Source of the DNA: Paracoccaceae bacterium
Lineage (GTDB): Bacteria; Pseudomonadota; Alphaproteobacteria; Rhodobacterales; Rhodobacteraceae
Direction: 5' to 3'
Length of the DNA stretch: 18,334 bases
Assembly (NCBI GenBank): GCA_015487255.1
Contig: WFQA01000226.1
Coordinates: 1 to 18,334 of the forward strand
Every line of letters begins with the position of its first letter. Positions within the stretch are counted from its first letter, which is position 1. Positions 7,132 to 14,003 of the stretch are shown piece by piece. Under the pieces are notes generated by a model. It was not told where the DNA came from. It saw only the letters and a list, made by a program, of their open reading frames with translations, and ran no database searches. A program made the translations under genes and the position numbers.

Positions 7132-8136
7132 TTAAAGCGCGGCTTTAACTTTGGCCGCTACTTCCGGGGAAACCCATGTGCTCCAGACATCCTCATAGCG
7201 GATCAGGAACTCGATGGCCGCATCAGCGCCTTCAGCCTGCTCATCAGCCATGTAAACCAGCATCGCGCCCATCACCTCACCGGGGTAAACCCGCGCGGCA
7301 AGGTAATCAAGGATAGGCCCGCCTCTGGCGTTGAAATCATCGGTCACCATGGTGAAGACCTCGGATTTGACCCAGGCGGATTGTGGCGGGTTGACACAAC
7401 CTTCCTGAGAGATACAGGTATTCCAGGCTTCATTGCCGGCGTATTCAACGCCAAAAGGCACCTGAACCATGTTATACTTGCCGATCAAAGCTGTGGGAGA
7501 CCAATAGTAACCAAACCAGTTTTCGCCCCGCTCATTGGCTTTGGCGATGGAGCCATCCAGCCCGGCAGCCGAACCGGGGTCAATCAGTGTCCAGCCTTTG
7601 TCTTCCATGCCGAAGGCTTCAAACAGGTTGATATTGACCGCCTGGCAGCCCCAGCCCGCCGGGCAGCCGATAAAACCTCCCAGAGACGGGTCTTCGGCTG
7701 AAGGAAACAGATCCGGCCGCTCGATTACATCAAGCACGGTTTTCAGCTCAGGGTTGGCTTCCAGCGTATAGGCCGGCACCCACCAGCCTTCACCAAGCCC
7801 GTCGATCGGGCCGGTATTGACAGCATATAGCCGCCCTTCTGCAACGGCGGCGTCCAGGTTGTCGCGTATGGCGTTCACCCATTGCTCCCCGGCAATCTCG
7901 GGCACGCCTTTTTCGTTCATCGAGGCAAAGATCGGCGCAGTGCCGCCAACGATCAGTTCGACCTCGCAGCCATAGCCTTCCTCAAGGATGAATTTGTCAA
8001 CATTGGCGAGAAGTTCACCGGATGCCCAGTTGAATTCCGCCATGGTGACCGCGCCACAATCTTCTTGTGCATTGGCCACTGAGCCGAGGGTCATTGTGAT
8101 GCTTGCGATAGCCGCCGAGGCTAGAATTTTCTTCAT
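7132..8136 (-). CDS. proX: Glycine betaine/proline-type ABC transporter substrate-binding protein
   Basis: This is the periplasmic binding protein of the OpuAC/ProX family, which captures quaternary amines and delivers them to ProW. The reading frame extends further upstream, but the start chosen is the ATG at 8136. It gives a textbook signal peptide (MKK, hydrophobic core, cleavage after ANA at residue 23) and has GGAGAG 7 nt upstream. The mature protein of about 311 residues contains aromatic residues in the pattern expected for a cation-pi cage (GEGWWVP, NWFGYYW, DVWSTWV). Four Cys pairs or single Cys (EDCG, GYGCEV, CPAGWGC, CISQEGC) suggest disulfide bonds. The ligand could be glycine betaine, proline betaine, choline or DMSP; sequence alone does not decide. 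Confidence 0.93.
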   Translation of the reverse strand: MKKILASAAIASITMTLGSVANAQEDCGAVTMAEFNWASGELLANVDKFILEEGYGCEVELIVGGTAPIFASMNEKGVPEIAGEQWVNAIRDNLDAAVAEGRLYAVNTGPIDGLGEGWWVPAYTLEANPELKTVLDVIERPDLFPSAEDPSLGGFIGCPAGWGCQAVNINLFEAFGMEDKGWTLIDPGSAAGLDGSIAKANERGENWFGYYWSPTALIGKYNMVQVPFGVEYAGNEAWNTCISQEGCVNPPQSAWVKSEVFTMVTDDFNARGGPILDYLAARVYPGEVMGAMLVYMADEQAEGADAAIEFLIRYEDVWSTWVSPEVAAKVKAAL

Positions 8137-8221
8137 TTTCACTCTCCGTTGGGTTTGTTGGGGATTATTTGCCGCAACTTTGCTGCCGCATGAAATGTGG
8201 CGTAAAGGGCCGCGCGGCAGG

Positions 8222-8241
8222 TGCGAATACATTGATTCGCA
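8222..8241. promoter_or_regulatory. Operator-like palindrome upstream of proX
   Basis: TGCGAAT and ATTCGCA are perfect inverted arms separated by 6 bp (ACATTG), a geometry typical for a dimeric helix-turn-helix repressor. It lies 85-105 bp upstream of the proX start and just downstream of a minus-strand TATAAA, so it could block initiation. The regulator is unknown. Confidence 0.5.
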
Positions 8242-8361
8242 GTGTTTTATATGGGGCTTTAAGCCTTTTCATACCCAAACTTAGCAGCCCAACCGGGCGC
8301 AGGGAACCCAAATCCGTCAATAAAGTGCCGGAATGCGACACAGTGCAGAAATGGCCGCTTG

Positions 8362-8389
8362 TTGATTTTGCACTCTAAAACTATATTCA
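8362..8389 (+). promoter_or_regulatory. Candidate promoter of the short-chain dehydrogenase gene
   Basis: TTGATT (8362-8367) followed after 16 bp by TATTCA (8384-8389) resembles a sigma-70 promoter. The start of transcription would be about 60 nt before the ATG at 8456. The match is modest and there is no other support. Confidence 0.3.
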
Positions 8390-8455
8390 GGACATGCTTG
8401 GCTGCTTGGCTCAACCATAAGCCATCAGAGCCTTTTGGCGGGCTGGGGGGAAGAG

Positions 8456-9145
8456 ATGACAGGAAATATATTGGTAACCGGTGCCACCAGCGGCTTGGGC
8501 TTGGCGCTTGTCCATGTGCTGAAATCAGCCGGATATACACCCATTTTAAGCGGGCGAAACGCGGCAAAAACCATGGCTCTGGCCAAGGCGGCCCAAGTGC
8601 CCGGCGTGGTGCTGGATGTGGCGGATATTGCTCAAATTCCAAAATCTTGCGCGCAAATAGAGCAGGATTTTGGCCCGATTTACGGCCTGGTCAACAATGC
8701 CGGCATCTGGCTGGAAGGTGAGTTCGGGCACTATTCGGCAGCCGAGATACAGGCCGTTATCAACACCAATACCAGCGGCACCATCCACATGACCCACGCT
8801 TTGTTGCCCGGCATGGTCGAGCGCGGCGAAGGGGCTATTATCAACGTGGTTTCCACCGGCGCGCTTTACTGCCGCAAAATGATCAGCATTTACGCCGCCA
8901 GCAAATGGGCGATCCGGGGTTTTACCGGCTGTCTGGAGGTTGAATATGCCCCCAAAGGCGTGCGGGTGATGGGGTTTTACCCCGGTAAGATCAGCTCCGA
9001 TATGTATAAAACCGCCGGTATTGAGCGCAAGCTCGATATGGCAATGACCCCGGAGCAGGGCGCCAGAATGCTGCTGCAAATGCTGGCAGATAAAACCATG
9101 CTCTGGTCCCATGTCTCGGGGCGATCAATTCGGGATTATCAATAA
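8456..9145 (+). CDS. Short-chain dehydrogenase/reductase, NADP(H)-type oxidoreductase of unknown substrate
   Basis: This is a classical SDR of 229 residues with a Rossmann fold. The cofactor-binding TGATSGLG is at 8-15, the structural NNAG at 80-83, and the catalytic residues are Ser133 and Tyr146-x-x-x-Lys150 (YAASK). An Asn in the NTNTSG segment (about 103-105) completes the usual tetrad. An Arg at residue 34 after the second strand (SGRN) suggests preference for NADP(H). The start is the ATG at 8456, preceded by a GGGGGGAAGAG ribosome site; an upstream TTG in frame is less likely. It stands alone on the plus strand between the divergent proX and the convergent pgk, so context gives no substrate clue. 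Confidence 0.88.
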   Translation: MTGNILVTGATSGLGLALVHVLKSAGYTPILSGRNAAKTMALAKAAQVPGVVLDVADIAQIPKSCAQIEQDFGPIYGLVNNAGIWLEGEFGHYSAAEIQAVINTNTSGTIHMTHALLPGMVERGEGAIINVVSTGALYCRKMISIYAASKWAIRGFTGCLEVEYAPKGVRVMGFYPGKISSDMYKTAGIERKLDMAMTPEQGARMLLQMLADKTMLWSHVSGRSIRDYQ

Positions 9146-9256
9146 TTAACAAACCTTACGCGACCACGCTTTGCCGCTAAGACACTGGCGGGCACGCTGT
9201 TGTTTTTGCAGGTCTAACCTGCCTGTTTGCGCCCCTCGCCCGGGGCTCGGCAGGGT

Positions 9257-10453
9257 TTACACGTTACCTTCCAGTGCAGCTACGCCGGGCAGGGTTTTGC
9301 CCTCCAGCCACTCAAGAAAAGCACCGCCAGCGGTGGAAATATAGCTGAAGTCCTTGGCCGCATCAGAATTGTTGAGTGCGGCAATGGTATCGCCCCCGCC
9401 CGCAACCGAGCGCAGGCTGCCCGCACGGGTCAGCTCGGCGGCTTTTAGCGCGGCGGCGTTGGTGGCCATGTTGAAGGGTTCGATCTCAAACGCACCAAGC
9501 GGGCCGTTCCAGACCAGAGTTTTGGCTGCGGTAAAGAGTTTACCGATTTCTTCAACCGTTTTTGGGCCGGCATCCAGGATCATCGCATCTGCCGGGCAGG
9601 CATCGGCGGCTACGGTTTCATTTTCGGCATTGGCGGCAAATTCCCATGCCACCACCACATCAACCGGCAGGATCAGTTCGCAACCGGCAGCTTTGGCCCG
9701 CTCCATGATCGCCCGTGCGGTATCAGCCAGATCATGCTCGGCCAGCGATTTGCCCACATCCATGCCTTGTGCCGCCAGAAATGTGTTGGCCATGCCGCCA
9801 CCGATAATAATCTGGTCCACTTTCGGGATCAGATTGCCCAACAGATCAAGCTTGCTGGAGACCTTTGCCCCGCCAACCACCGCCACCACCGGGTGCTCGG
9901 GTTTGGAGAGCGCTGATTCAAGCGCGCTCAACTCGGCCTGCATCAGGCGGCCCGCGCATGAGGGCAGCAGGTGGGCGATACCCTCGGTTGAGGCATGGGC
10001 GCGGTGCGCGGCGGAAAATGCGTCATTGCAATAAATGTCACCCAAAGCGGCGAGGGAGGCGGCGAAATCGGGGTCGTTTTTGGCCTCGCCCGGGTGAAAA
10101 CGGGTGTTTTCCAGCAGCAGGGTGCTGCCGGCGGGCAGGGCGGCAATGGCGGATTTGGCTTTTTCGCCGATGGTCTCGCTGCAAAACTCCACCGGAGAGC
10201 CAAGGGCCTTTTCCAGTGGTTTTTGCAGCTGGCCAAGGCTGAATTCGGCCGAGGGCTTGCCGCCGGGGCGGCCAAAATGCGCCAGCAGCACCGGCGTGCC
10301 ACCCGCCGACAGAATATCGCGGATGGTCGGCAGCACCCGCTGGATGCGGGTATCATCGCTGACCACGCCATTTTCAAGCGGCACGTTGATATCGACCCGG
10401 GTCAGCACGGTTTTGCCGCTTAGCGACAGGTCATCAAGGGTTTTCCAGCTCAT
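9257..10453 (-). CDS. pgk: Phosphoglycerate kinase
   Basis: The enzyme interconverts 1,3-bisphosphoglycerate plus ADP with 3-phosphoglycerate plus ATP, in the cytoplasm. The start is set at the ATG at 10453 (MSWKTLDDL), preceded by GGGAG, which gives 398 residues, the usual length; the frame extends upstream by 16 codons without support. Motifs include TRVDINVPL (18-26), HFGRPGGK (59-66), NDAFSAAHRAHAST, GGAKVSSKLDLL, GGGMANTF, WNGPLGAFE and the C-terminal nucleotide loop GGGDT. It follows a 47-residue membrane protein by 26 bp and lies downstream of tkt. The usual neighbour gap (glyceraldehyde-3-phosphate dehydrogenase) is not between them. Confidence 0.97.
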   Translation of the reverse strand: MSWKTLDDLSLSGKTVLTRVDINVPLENGVVSDDTRIQRVLPTIRDILSAGGTPVLLAHFGRPGGKPSAEFSLGQLQKPLEKALGSPVEFCSETIGEKAKSAIAALPAGSTLLLENTRFHPGEAKNDPDFAASLAALGDIYCNDAFSAAHRAHASTEGIAHLLPSCAGRLMQAELSALESALSKPEHPVVAVVGGAKVSSKLDLLGNLIPKVDQIIIGGGMANTFLAAQGMDVGKSLAEHDLADTARAIMERAKAAGCELILPVDVVVAWEFAANAENETVAADACPADAMILDAGPKTVEEIGKLFTAAKTLVWNGPLGAFEIEPFNMATNAAALKAAELTRAGSLRSVAGGGDTIAALNNSDAAKDFSYISTAGGAFLEWLEGKTLPGVAALEGNV

Positions 10454-10479
10454 TTCACACTCCCGTTTTGCCCGCGGGG

Positions 10480-10623
10480 TTATCGCCAGATCGCCATCCA
10501 ATCAAGGACGCGCACAAGCTGGGTTCCCAATATTACAGGCAGGTTCCATTGCAGATAGAACTGGTCTAGCGCAAAAATGCCTATAATTAAAAGGGCCAAG
10601 CCGAATGCCCAGCGTGTGTTCAT
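10480..10623 (-). CDS. Small single-pass membrane protein of unknown function
   Basis: The predicted product has 47 residues, starting at the ATG at 10623 with AGAGGGG about 7 nt upstream. After MNTRW comes a hydrophobic helix (about residues 6-21, AFGLALLIIGIFALDQ), then an aromatic, amphipathic C-terminal part (FYLQWNLPVILGTQLVRVLDWMAIWR). The positively charged N-terminus suggests N-in orientation. I do not recognise a named family. Its position between tkt and pgk, 26 bp from the latter, and its good ribosome site argue for a real gene. A terminator separates it from tkt, so it and pgk probably depend on read-through or on their own promoter in the short gap. Confidence 0.72.
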   Translation of the reverse strand: MNTRWAFGLALLIIGIFALDQFYLQWNLPVILGTQLVRVLDWMAIWR

Positions 10624-10660
10624 GTCGCACCCCTCTTTGGTGGTGATGGGCCAGCTTGCT

Positions 10661-10690
10661 GTAAAACCCCGCGCCAATCAAGGCGCGGGG
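10661..10690 (-). terminator. Intrinsic terminator after tkt
   Basis: CCCCGCGCC and GGCGCGGGG form a perfect 9 bp GC-rich stem with a 6-nt loop. On the minus strand it is followed by TTTTAC. It starts 18 bp after the tkt stop codon. Confidence 0.82.
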
Positions 10691-10708
10691 GAATGGTTTA
10701 TAATTAAA

Positions 10709-12727
10709 CTAAAGCAGGGCTTCAGCCTTGGCGGCCACATTTTCAGCGGTAATGCCAAACATTTCGTATAGCTCGTTGATCGGGGCCGAGGCACCAAAGC
10801 TTTCCATACCAACAAAGGCCGCTTTGTTATGCTTGCCGCGCTCGCCGGTCAGCCAGCGGTCCCAGCCCAGGCGGGAAGCGGCCTCGACACCAACCCGCAC
10901 GGGGCCAGCGGGCAGCACCCGTTTGCGGTAGGCTTCGTCTTGGGCCGCAAACAGCTCCCAGCAGGGCATGGAGACAACACGGGTGCCAATACCCCTGGCT
11001 TGCAGAATGTCACGCGCCTTCAGGGCGATCTCCACCTCGGAGCCGGAGGCGAGCAGGATCACGCGGCGTTTGCCATCTGCGTCTGCCAGCACATAGGCGC
11101 CCTGGGCGGTGAGGTTTTTGGTCTTGTGCTCCGTGCGCACGGTGGGCAGGCCCTGCCGGGTGAGGGCCAGTGCTGATGGCGTGGTTTTGCTGGTCATCGC
11201 CAGCTCCCAGCTTTCGGCGGTTTCCACCGTGTCGGCGGGGCGGAAGACGTTGAGGTTCGGGGTGGCGCGCATCATCGCGAGGTGCTCGACCGGCTGGTGG
11301 GTCGGGCCGTCTTCGCCAAGGCCGATGGAATCATGGGTCAGCACATAGGGCACGCGCAGCCCCATCAGCGAGCTGAGCCGCATCGCGCCGCGCATGTAAT
11401 CGGTGAACACCATGAAAGTGCCGCCATAAGGGGCGCAGCCGCCGTGCAGGGCGAGGCCGTTCATCGCTGCCGCCATACCGTGCTCGCGGATGCCGTAGTT
11501 GATGTATCGGCCCTTGCGGTTGGTTTCGTCAAAAAAGCCCATGCCCTCGGTGAGGGTGTTGTTGGAGCCGGTGAGATCAGCCGAGCCGCCGATGGTTTCG
11601 GGCATGATTTTGTTAATGACCTTCAAAACCGTTTCCGAGGATTTGCGGGTGGCCATTTTTGGGGCCTCCGCCGAGATTTGCTTTTTCAGGGCCTTGATTG
11701 CAGCCGAGAGGCGCTTGGGGGGATCGCCAGCGATAATCCGGTCGAACTCTGCCTGTTTGCCCGCCGATAACGCGGCCTTGCGCTCGGTCCATGCCGCAGC
11801 CTCGGACTGGCCGCGCGCGCCGACCTTGCGCCAGTCGGCAGCGATTTTTGCGGGGATGATGAAGGGCTTGTGGGGCCAATCAAAAATCGCGCGGATTTTC
11901 TTGATTTCCTCAACCCCCATCGGTGCGCCGTGGGCGGCCGAGCTATCCTGCTTGCTGGGGGAGCCAAAGCCGATATGGGTTTTACAGTCGATCAGCGAGG
12001 GCAGGGGGGATTGCTTTGCCTGCGCTATGGCGCGGTCAATCGCCGCCGGGTCGTGGCCATCACAGGAGAATACGCTCCAGCCGGAGGCCTCGAAACGGCT
12101 CATCTGGTCGGTGGTGTCGGAAAGCGAGACCGCGCCGTCGATGGTAATGCCGTTATCATCCCAGAGCACAATGAGCTTGCCGAGGCGCTGCTTGCCCGCC
12201 AGTGCGATGGCCTCTTGGCTGATACCCTCCATCAGGCAGCCGTCACCGGCGATGACATAGGTGTGGTGATCTACGATCTTTTTGCCATAGCGCGCCTGCA
12301 TCGAGGCCTCGCCCATGGCCATGCCGACAGCGGTGGCAAGGCCGGCGCCCAGCGGGCCGGTGGTGGTTTCTATCCCCTCGGCATGGCCGTATTCGGGGTG
12401 GCCGGCGGTGCGCGCGCCCTTTTGGCGGAAATTGGCGATCTCCCCGATGCTCATCTGCTCGTAGCCGGTGAGGTGCAGCAGGCCGTAGATCAGCATCGAG
12501 CCATGGCCGGCGGAAAGCACGAAGCGGTCGCGATCCGGCCAATGGGGCTGGCTGGCGTCAAATTTCAGGTGGTTGGAAAACAGCACGGTGGCAACATCGG
12601 CCATGCCCATCGGCATGCCGGGATGGCCGGAATTGGCGGCCTGCACCGCATCTATCGCCAGCATGCGCAGCGCGGTGGCTTTGGCGAAATGGTCAGGGTG
12701 GCGGGCTTTGAGGTCAGCAATTTCCAC
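10709..12727 (-). CDS. tkt: Transketolase
   Basis: Transketolase moves two-carbon units between sugar phosphates in the pentose phosphate pathway (or Calvin cycle) with thiamine diphosphate. The 672-residue length is normal. Visible landmarks are NSGHPGMPMG (32-41, His35), HGSM with His75, the thiamine-diphosphate motif starting GDG (161-163) and ending at Asn192, and IREHGMAAAMNG with the catalytic Glu. DSIGLGEDGPTHQPVEHL, which binds substrate, and the C-terminal domain are also present. The start codon is GTG, with GGAG 8 nt upstream. It is divergent from the coiled-coil/zapA genes, and a TTGACG element (12784-12789) upstream may be its -35. The product is followed by a strong terminator, then the small membrane protein and pgk. 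Confidence 0.97.
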   Translation of the reverse strand: MEIADLKARHPDHFAKATALRMLAIDAVQAANSGHPGMPMGMADVATVLFSNHLKFDASQPHWPDRDRFVLSAGHGSMLIYGLLHLTGYEQMSIGEIANFRQKGARTAGHPEYGHAEGIETTTGPLGAGLATAVGMAMGEASMQARYGKKIVDHHTYVIAGDGCLMEGISQEAIALAGKQRLGKLIVLWDDNGITIDGAVSLSDTTDQMSRFEASGWSVFSCDGHDPAAIDRAIAQAKQSPLPSLIDCKTHIGFGSPSKQDSSAAHGAPMGVEEIKKIRAIFDWPHKPFIIPAKIAADWRKVGARGQSEAAAWTERKAALSAGKQAEFDRIIAGDPPKRLSAAIKALKKQISAEAPKMATRKSSETVLKVINKIMPETIGGSADLTGSNNTLTEGMGFFDETNRKGRYINYGIREHGMAAAMNGLALHGGCAPYGGTFMVFTDYMRGAMRLSSLMGLRVPYVLTHDSIGLGEDGPTHQPVEHLAMMRATPNLNVFRPADTVETAESWELAMTSKTTPSALALTRQGLPTVRTEHKTKNLTAQGAYVLADADGKRRVILLASGSEVEIALKARDILQARGIGTRVVSMPCWELFAAQDEAYRKRVLPAGPVRVGVEAASRLGWDRWLTGERGKHNKAAFVGMESFGASAPINELYEMFGITAENVAAKAEALL

Positions 12728-12761
12728 TTGGGTTCTCCGGTTGGGGCAGCAATATATTGCC

Positions 12762-12789
12762 TTGTTAGCAGGCTAAAAGGGGGCGTCAA
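12762..12789 (-). promoter_or_regulatory. Candidate tkt promoter
   Basis: On the minus strand, TTGACG (12789-12784) is followed after 16 bp by TAACAA (12767-12762). The -35 matches 5 of 6 consensus bases and the -10 is weak. It would start transcription about 30 nt before the GTG. Confidence 0.35.
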
Positions 12790-12885
12790 GCGCTGGGCGC
12801 GGGCAATATGGCAATTACAGGGGGCAAATCGGGAAAATCACGCTATTATGCCGGGATCATACGATTCGGGTGAAGGGGGTTGTGC

Positions 12886-13089
12886 ATGGATGAGATGGAA
12901 ACGCTGGTAAAACGGCTGGAAGCGGCGGTGGATGCGCTGGCGCAGCAAAGCAAGGCGGATGCGCGCGAGATTCTCGATTTACGCGCCGAGCTTGAGATGC
13001 TGCAAGCCAAGCGCAAGGCGGATATGGAGGAGCTGGATACATTGCTCGCCCACCTTAAACCCCTGATGGAGGCGGAAGAAAATGCCTGA
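12886..13089 (+). CDS. Short coiled-coil protein encoded just before zapA
   Basis: The 67-residue protein is almost entirely a predicted coiled coil: regular Leu/Ala heptads run from METLVKRLEAAVDAL through ILDLRAELEMLQAKRKADMEELDTLLAHL, with high Glu, Lys and Arg. The ATG at 12886 follows GAAGGGGG at a good distance; in-frame GTG/TTG codons slightly upstream are less likely. It overlaps zapA by 8 bp, so the two should be co-translated. It resembles the small coiled-coil hypothetical proteins often annotated next to zapA in alphaproteobacteria. A structural partner role for ZapA is inference from context only. Confidence 0.8.
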   Translation: MDEMETLVKRLEAAVDALAQQSKADAREILDLRAELEMLQAKRKADMEELDTLLAHLKPLMEAEENA

Positions 13090-13471
13090 GATCGTGCTTG
13101 AAATCGGTGGGCGGAGCTTTACCCTTGCCTGTGACCCGGGCGAAGAAGCCAGCCTGCAAACCGCCGCTGAAATGCTGGCAGTGGAGGCCAGGCGATTGGA
13201 AGATGCAATCGGCCGGGTGCCTGAATCGCGCATGTTGCTGATGGCCGGGCTGATGCTGGCTGACCGCACCAAGGAGATGGAGGCAACCTGCGCGCTTAGC
13301 GAGACCCGGCTCAAAACCCTGGAGGCCCATCTGCGCGAAAGCGAGGCCAAGCTGGCAGCGCTGACGCTGGAGATGAACAACCGCCCCGAGCCTGCGGCCA
13401 ATGGTGCGGTTTCCAGCCGTCTGGAAAAAAGCATTTCAAAGCTGGAAGCGATGATTGACCGCAGGGTTTAG
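13082..13471 (+). CDS. zapA: Cell division protein ZapA
   Basis: ZapA binds and cross-links FtsZ filaments at the division site. Residues 1-65 form the ZapA domain (EIVLEIGGRSFTLACDPGEE..., then SRMLLMAGLMLADR). Residues 66-129 are a helical coiled coil that continues to the C-terminus (SSRLEKSISKLEAMIDRRV). The 129-residue length fits alphaproteobacterial ZapA. The start codon lies inside the end of the upstream coiled-coil gene. The stop codon TAG is part of a TTAG tetramer (13468-13471) that abuts the left end of a decayed insertion sequence, so the natural 3' flank of zapA has been replaced. Confidence 0.9.
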   Translation: MPEIVLEIGGRSFTLACDPGEEASLQTAAEMLAVEARRLEDAIGRVPESRMLLMAGLMLADRTKEMEATCALSETRLKTLEAHLRESEAKLAALTLEMNNRPEPAANGAVSSRLEKSISKLEAMIDRRV

Positions 13472-13832
13472 GGCCTGCTGCGATTCAGGATTTTCATTTG
13501 CTTTGATTTCTAATTCAACCCTGCAAAAGAGGCGGGCTGAATGGGCAGGAGCAGGCCTATTTTACCGATCAGCAATGGGAGAAGATGGCGGCGCATTGCC
13601 CTGCACGCAAGAAATATCCCGGTCGCCCCCGTCTTTTCTACTGACCTGAACGGATACATGGGCAAAGAGCCGCTGGAAATTGATGAGATAATGTATGGGT
13701 GGCGGTATTTGGTTGGGAATTTTTTCTGCAATCTTAAAGCCTTTTCGGCGCAGCGCAATGGGATCAGGCAAGACTGACACCAGCTTCTCAGCCACGATCT
13801 AAACCTGCGCGGCACTGTTGAACAGGCGGTGA
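13472..13832 (+). mobile_element. Decayed, internally deleted IS5-family insertion sequence
   Basis: The left end begins GGCCTGCTGCGATTCAGG right after TTAG, which fits the YTAR target of IS5-type elements. It has a roughly 70 nt leader and then a transposase start at 13541. About the first 35 residues and the last 75 residues of a DDE transposase are recognisable, but the middle, about 150-200 residues including most of the catalytic triad, is missing. I cannot find the matching right inverted repeat or a second TTAG, so the right boundary is approximate. Confidence 0.65.
13541..13832 (+). pseudogene. IS5-family transposase remnant (internal deletion and frameshifts)
   Basis: Three pieces in two or more frames resemble an IS5/IS427-type transposase. 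The start reads MGRSRPI; then, after a one-base shift in the T run near 13560, FTDQQWEKMAAHCPARKKYPG matches the typical N-terminal LTDxQWxxIxP...PGR region. From about 13665 the frame of the start codon reads PLEIDEIMYGWRYLVGNFFC, matching the C-terminal Y-x-W-R-x-L-x-E-N-F-F-C-K-L-K motif, although the catalytic Glu (the E of the DDE triad) is Gly here. A second shift near 13742 gives FRRSAMGSGKTDTSFSATI, then a TAA in place of a Tyr codon, then TCAALLNRR and the end at 13830-13832. It cannot encode an active enzyme. Confidence 0.75.
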
Positions 13833-13964
13833 AACTCAACAAACACTGGGTAAATAGTCATGATGAATTGCTGTTAATGCATTGTAAATAAAAATAATAT
13901 GTAATTTCAATGATATTGGGAAATGCCAAAATTACTTTACGCAAGTCGGTATGTTTTCGCGCCC
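13833..13964. other. AT-rich spacer without a recognisable gene
   Basis: Between the transposase remnant and the terminator of the beta-propeller gene the sequence is notably AT-rich (for example AAATAAAAATAATATG near 13885-13900). I see no open frame with family resemblance, no tRNA and no clear structured RNA. It may be the degraded right part of the insertion or original flank. Confidence 0.6.
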
Positions 13965-13996
13965 AAAAAGCGCCCCGATAAACAACCGGGGCGCTT
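13965..13996 (-). terminator. Intrinsic terminator of the beta-propeller operon
   Basis: AAGCGCCCCG and CGGGGCGCTT form a perfect 10 bp stem with a 9-nt loop. On the minus strand the T run (five T in total) follows directly. It lies 7 bp after the stop of the beta-propeller gene. Confidence 0.88.
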
Positions 13997-14003
13997 GGGT
14001 GGG

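Larger units (their letters stand above)
8137..8455. other. Divergent intergenic region between proX and the short-chain dehydrogenase gene
   Basis: I see no convincing gene in these 319 bp; the frames that cross it have no family resemblance and only overlap neighbours. It contains a 20 bp operator-like palindrome near proX, a TATAAA-like -10 for the minus strand just upstream of that palindrome (about 8247-8252), and a weak promoter candidate for the plus-strand dehydrogenase around 8362-8389. Confidence 0.7.

Noticed and set aside
8259..8642. Minus-strand frame of 127 codons crossing the proX/dehydrogenase intergenic region
   Set aside because: It overlaps the well-supported dehydrogenase start in antisense, is rich in Pro/Arg typical of shadow frames, and has no recognisable domain.
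9208..9246. Two hairpins between the dehydrogenase and pgk (GCAGGT/ACCTGC and GCCCC/GGGGC)
   Set aside because: Stems are short (6 and 5 bp) and neither is followed by a convincing T run in the right direction, so I do not call them terminators, although some termination between these convergent genes is expected here.
12749..12760. Perfect palindrome GCAATATATTGC upstream of tkt
   Set aside because: Twelve bp, AT-rich at the centre and without a spacer; it may simply be part of a promoter region and is too short to call an operator.
11870..12910. Long plus-strand frame opposite tkt (346 codons)
   Set aside because: It is the antisense shadow of transketolase in GC-rich DNA; transketolase motifs are unambiguous on the other strand.
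13472..13650. Possible 6S RNA downstream of zapA (rod-like pairing of the region)
   Set aside because: The location is right and some long pairings can be drawn, but the sequence reads clearly as the left end and transposase N-terminus of an IS5-family element, so the pairing is better explained as IS structure or chance.
13510..13842. Open frame of 110 codons on the minus strand
   Set aside because: It runs antisense to the transposase remnant, has no family resemblance and no ribosome site.
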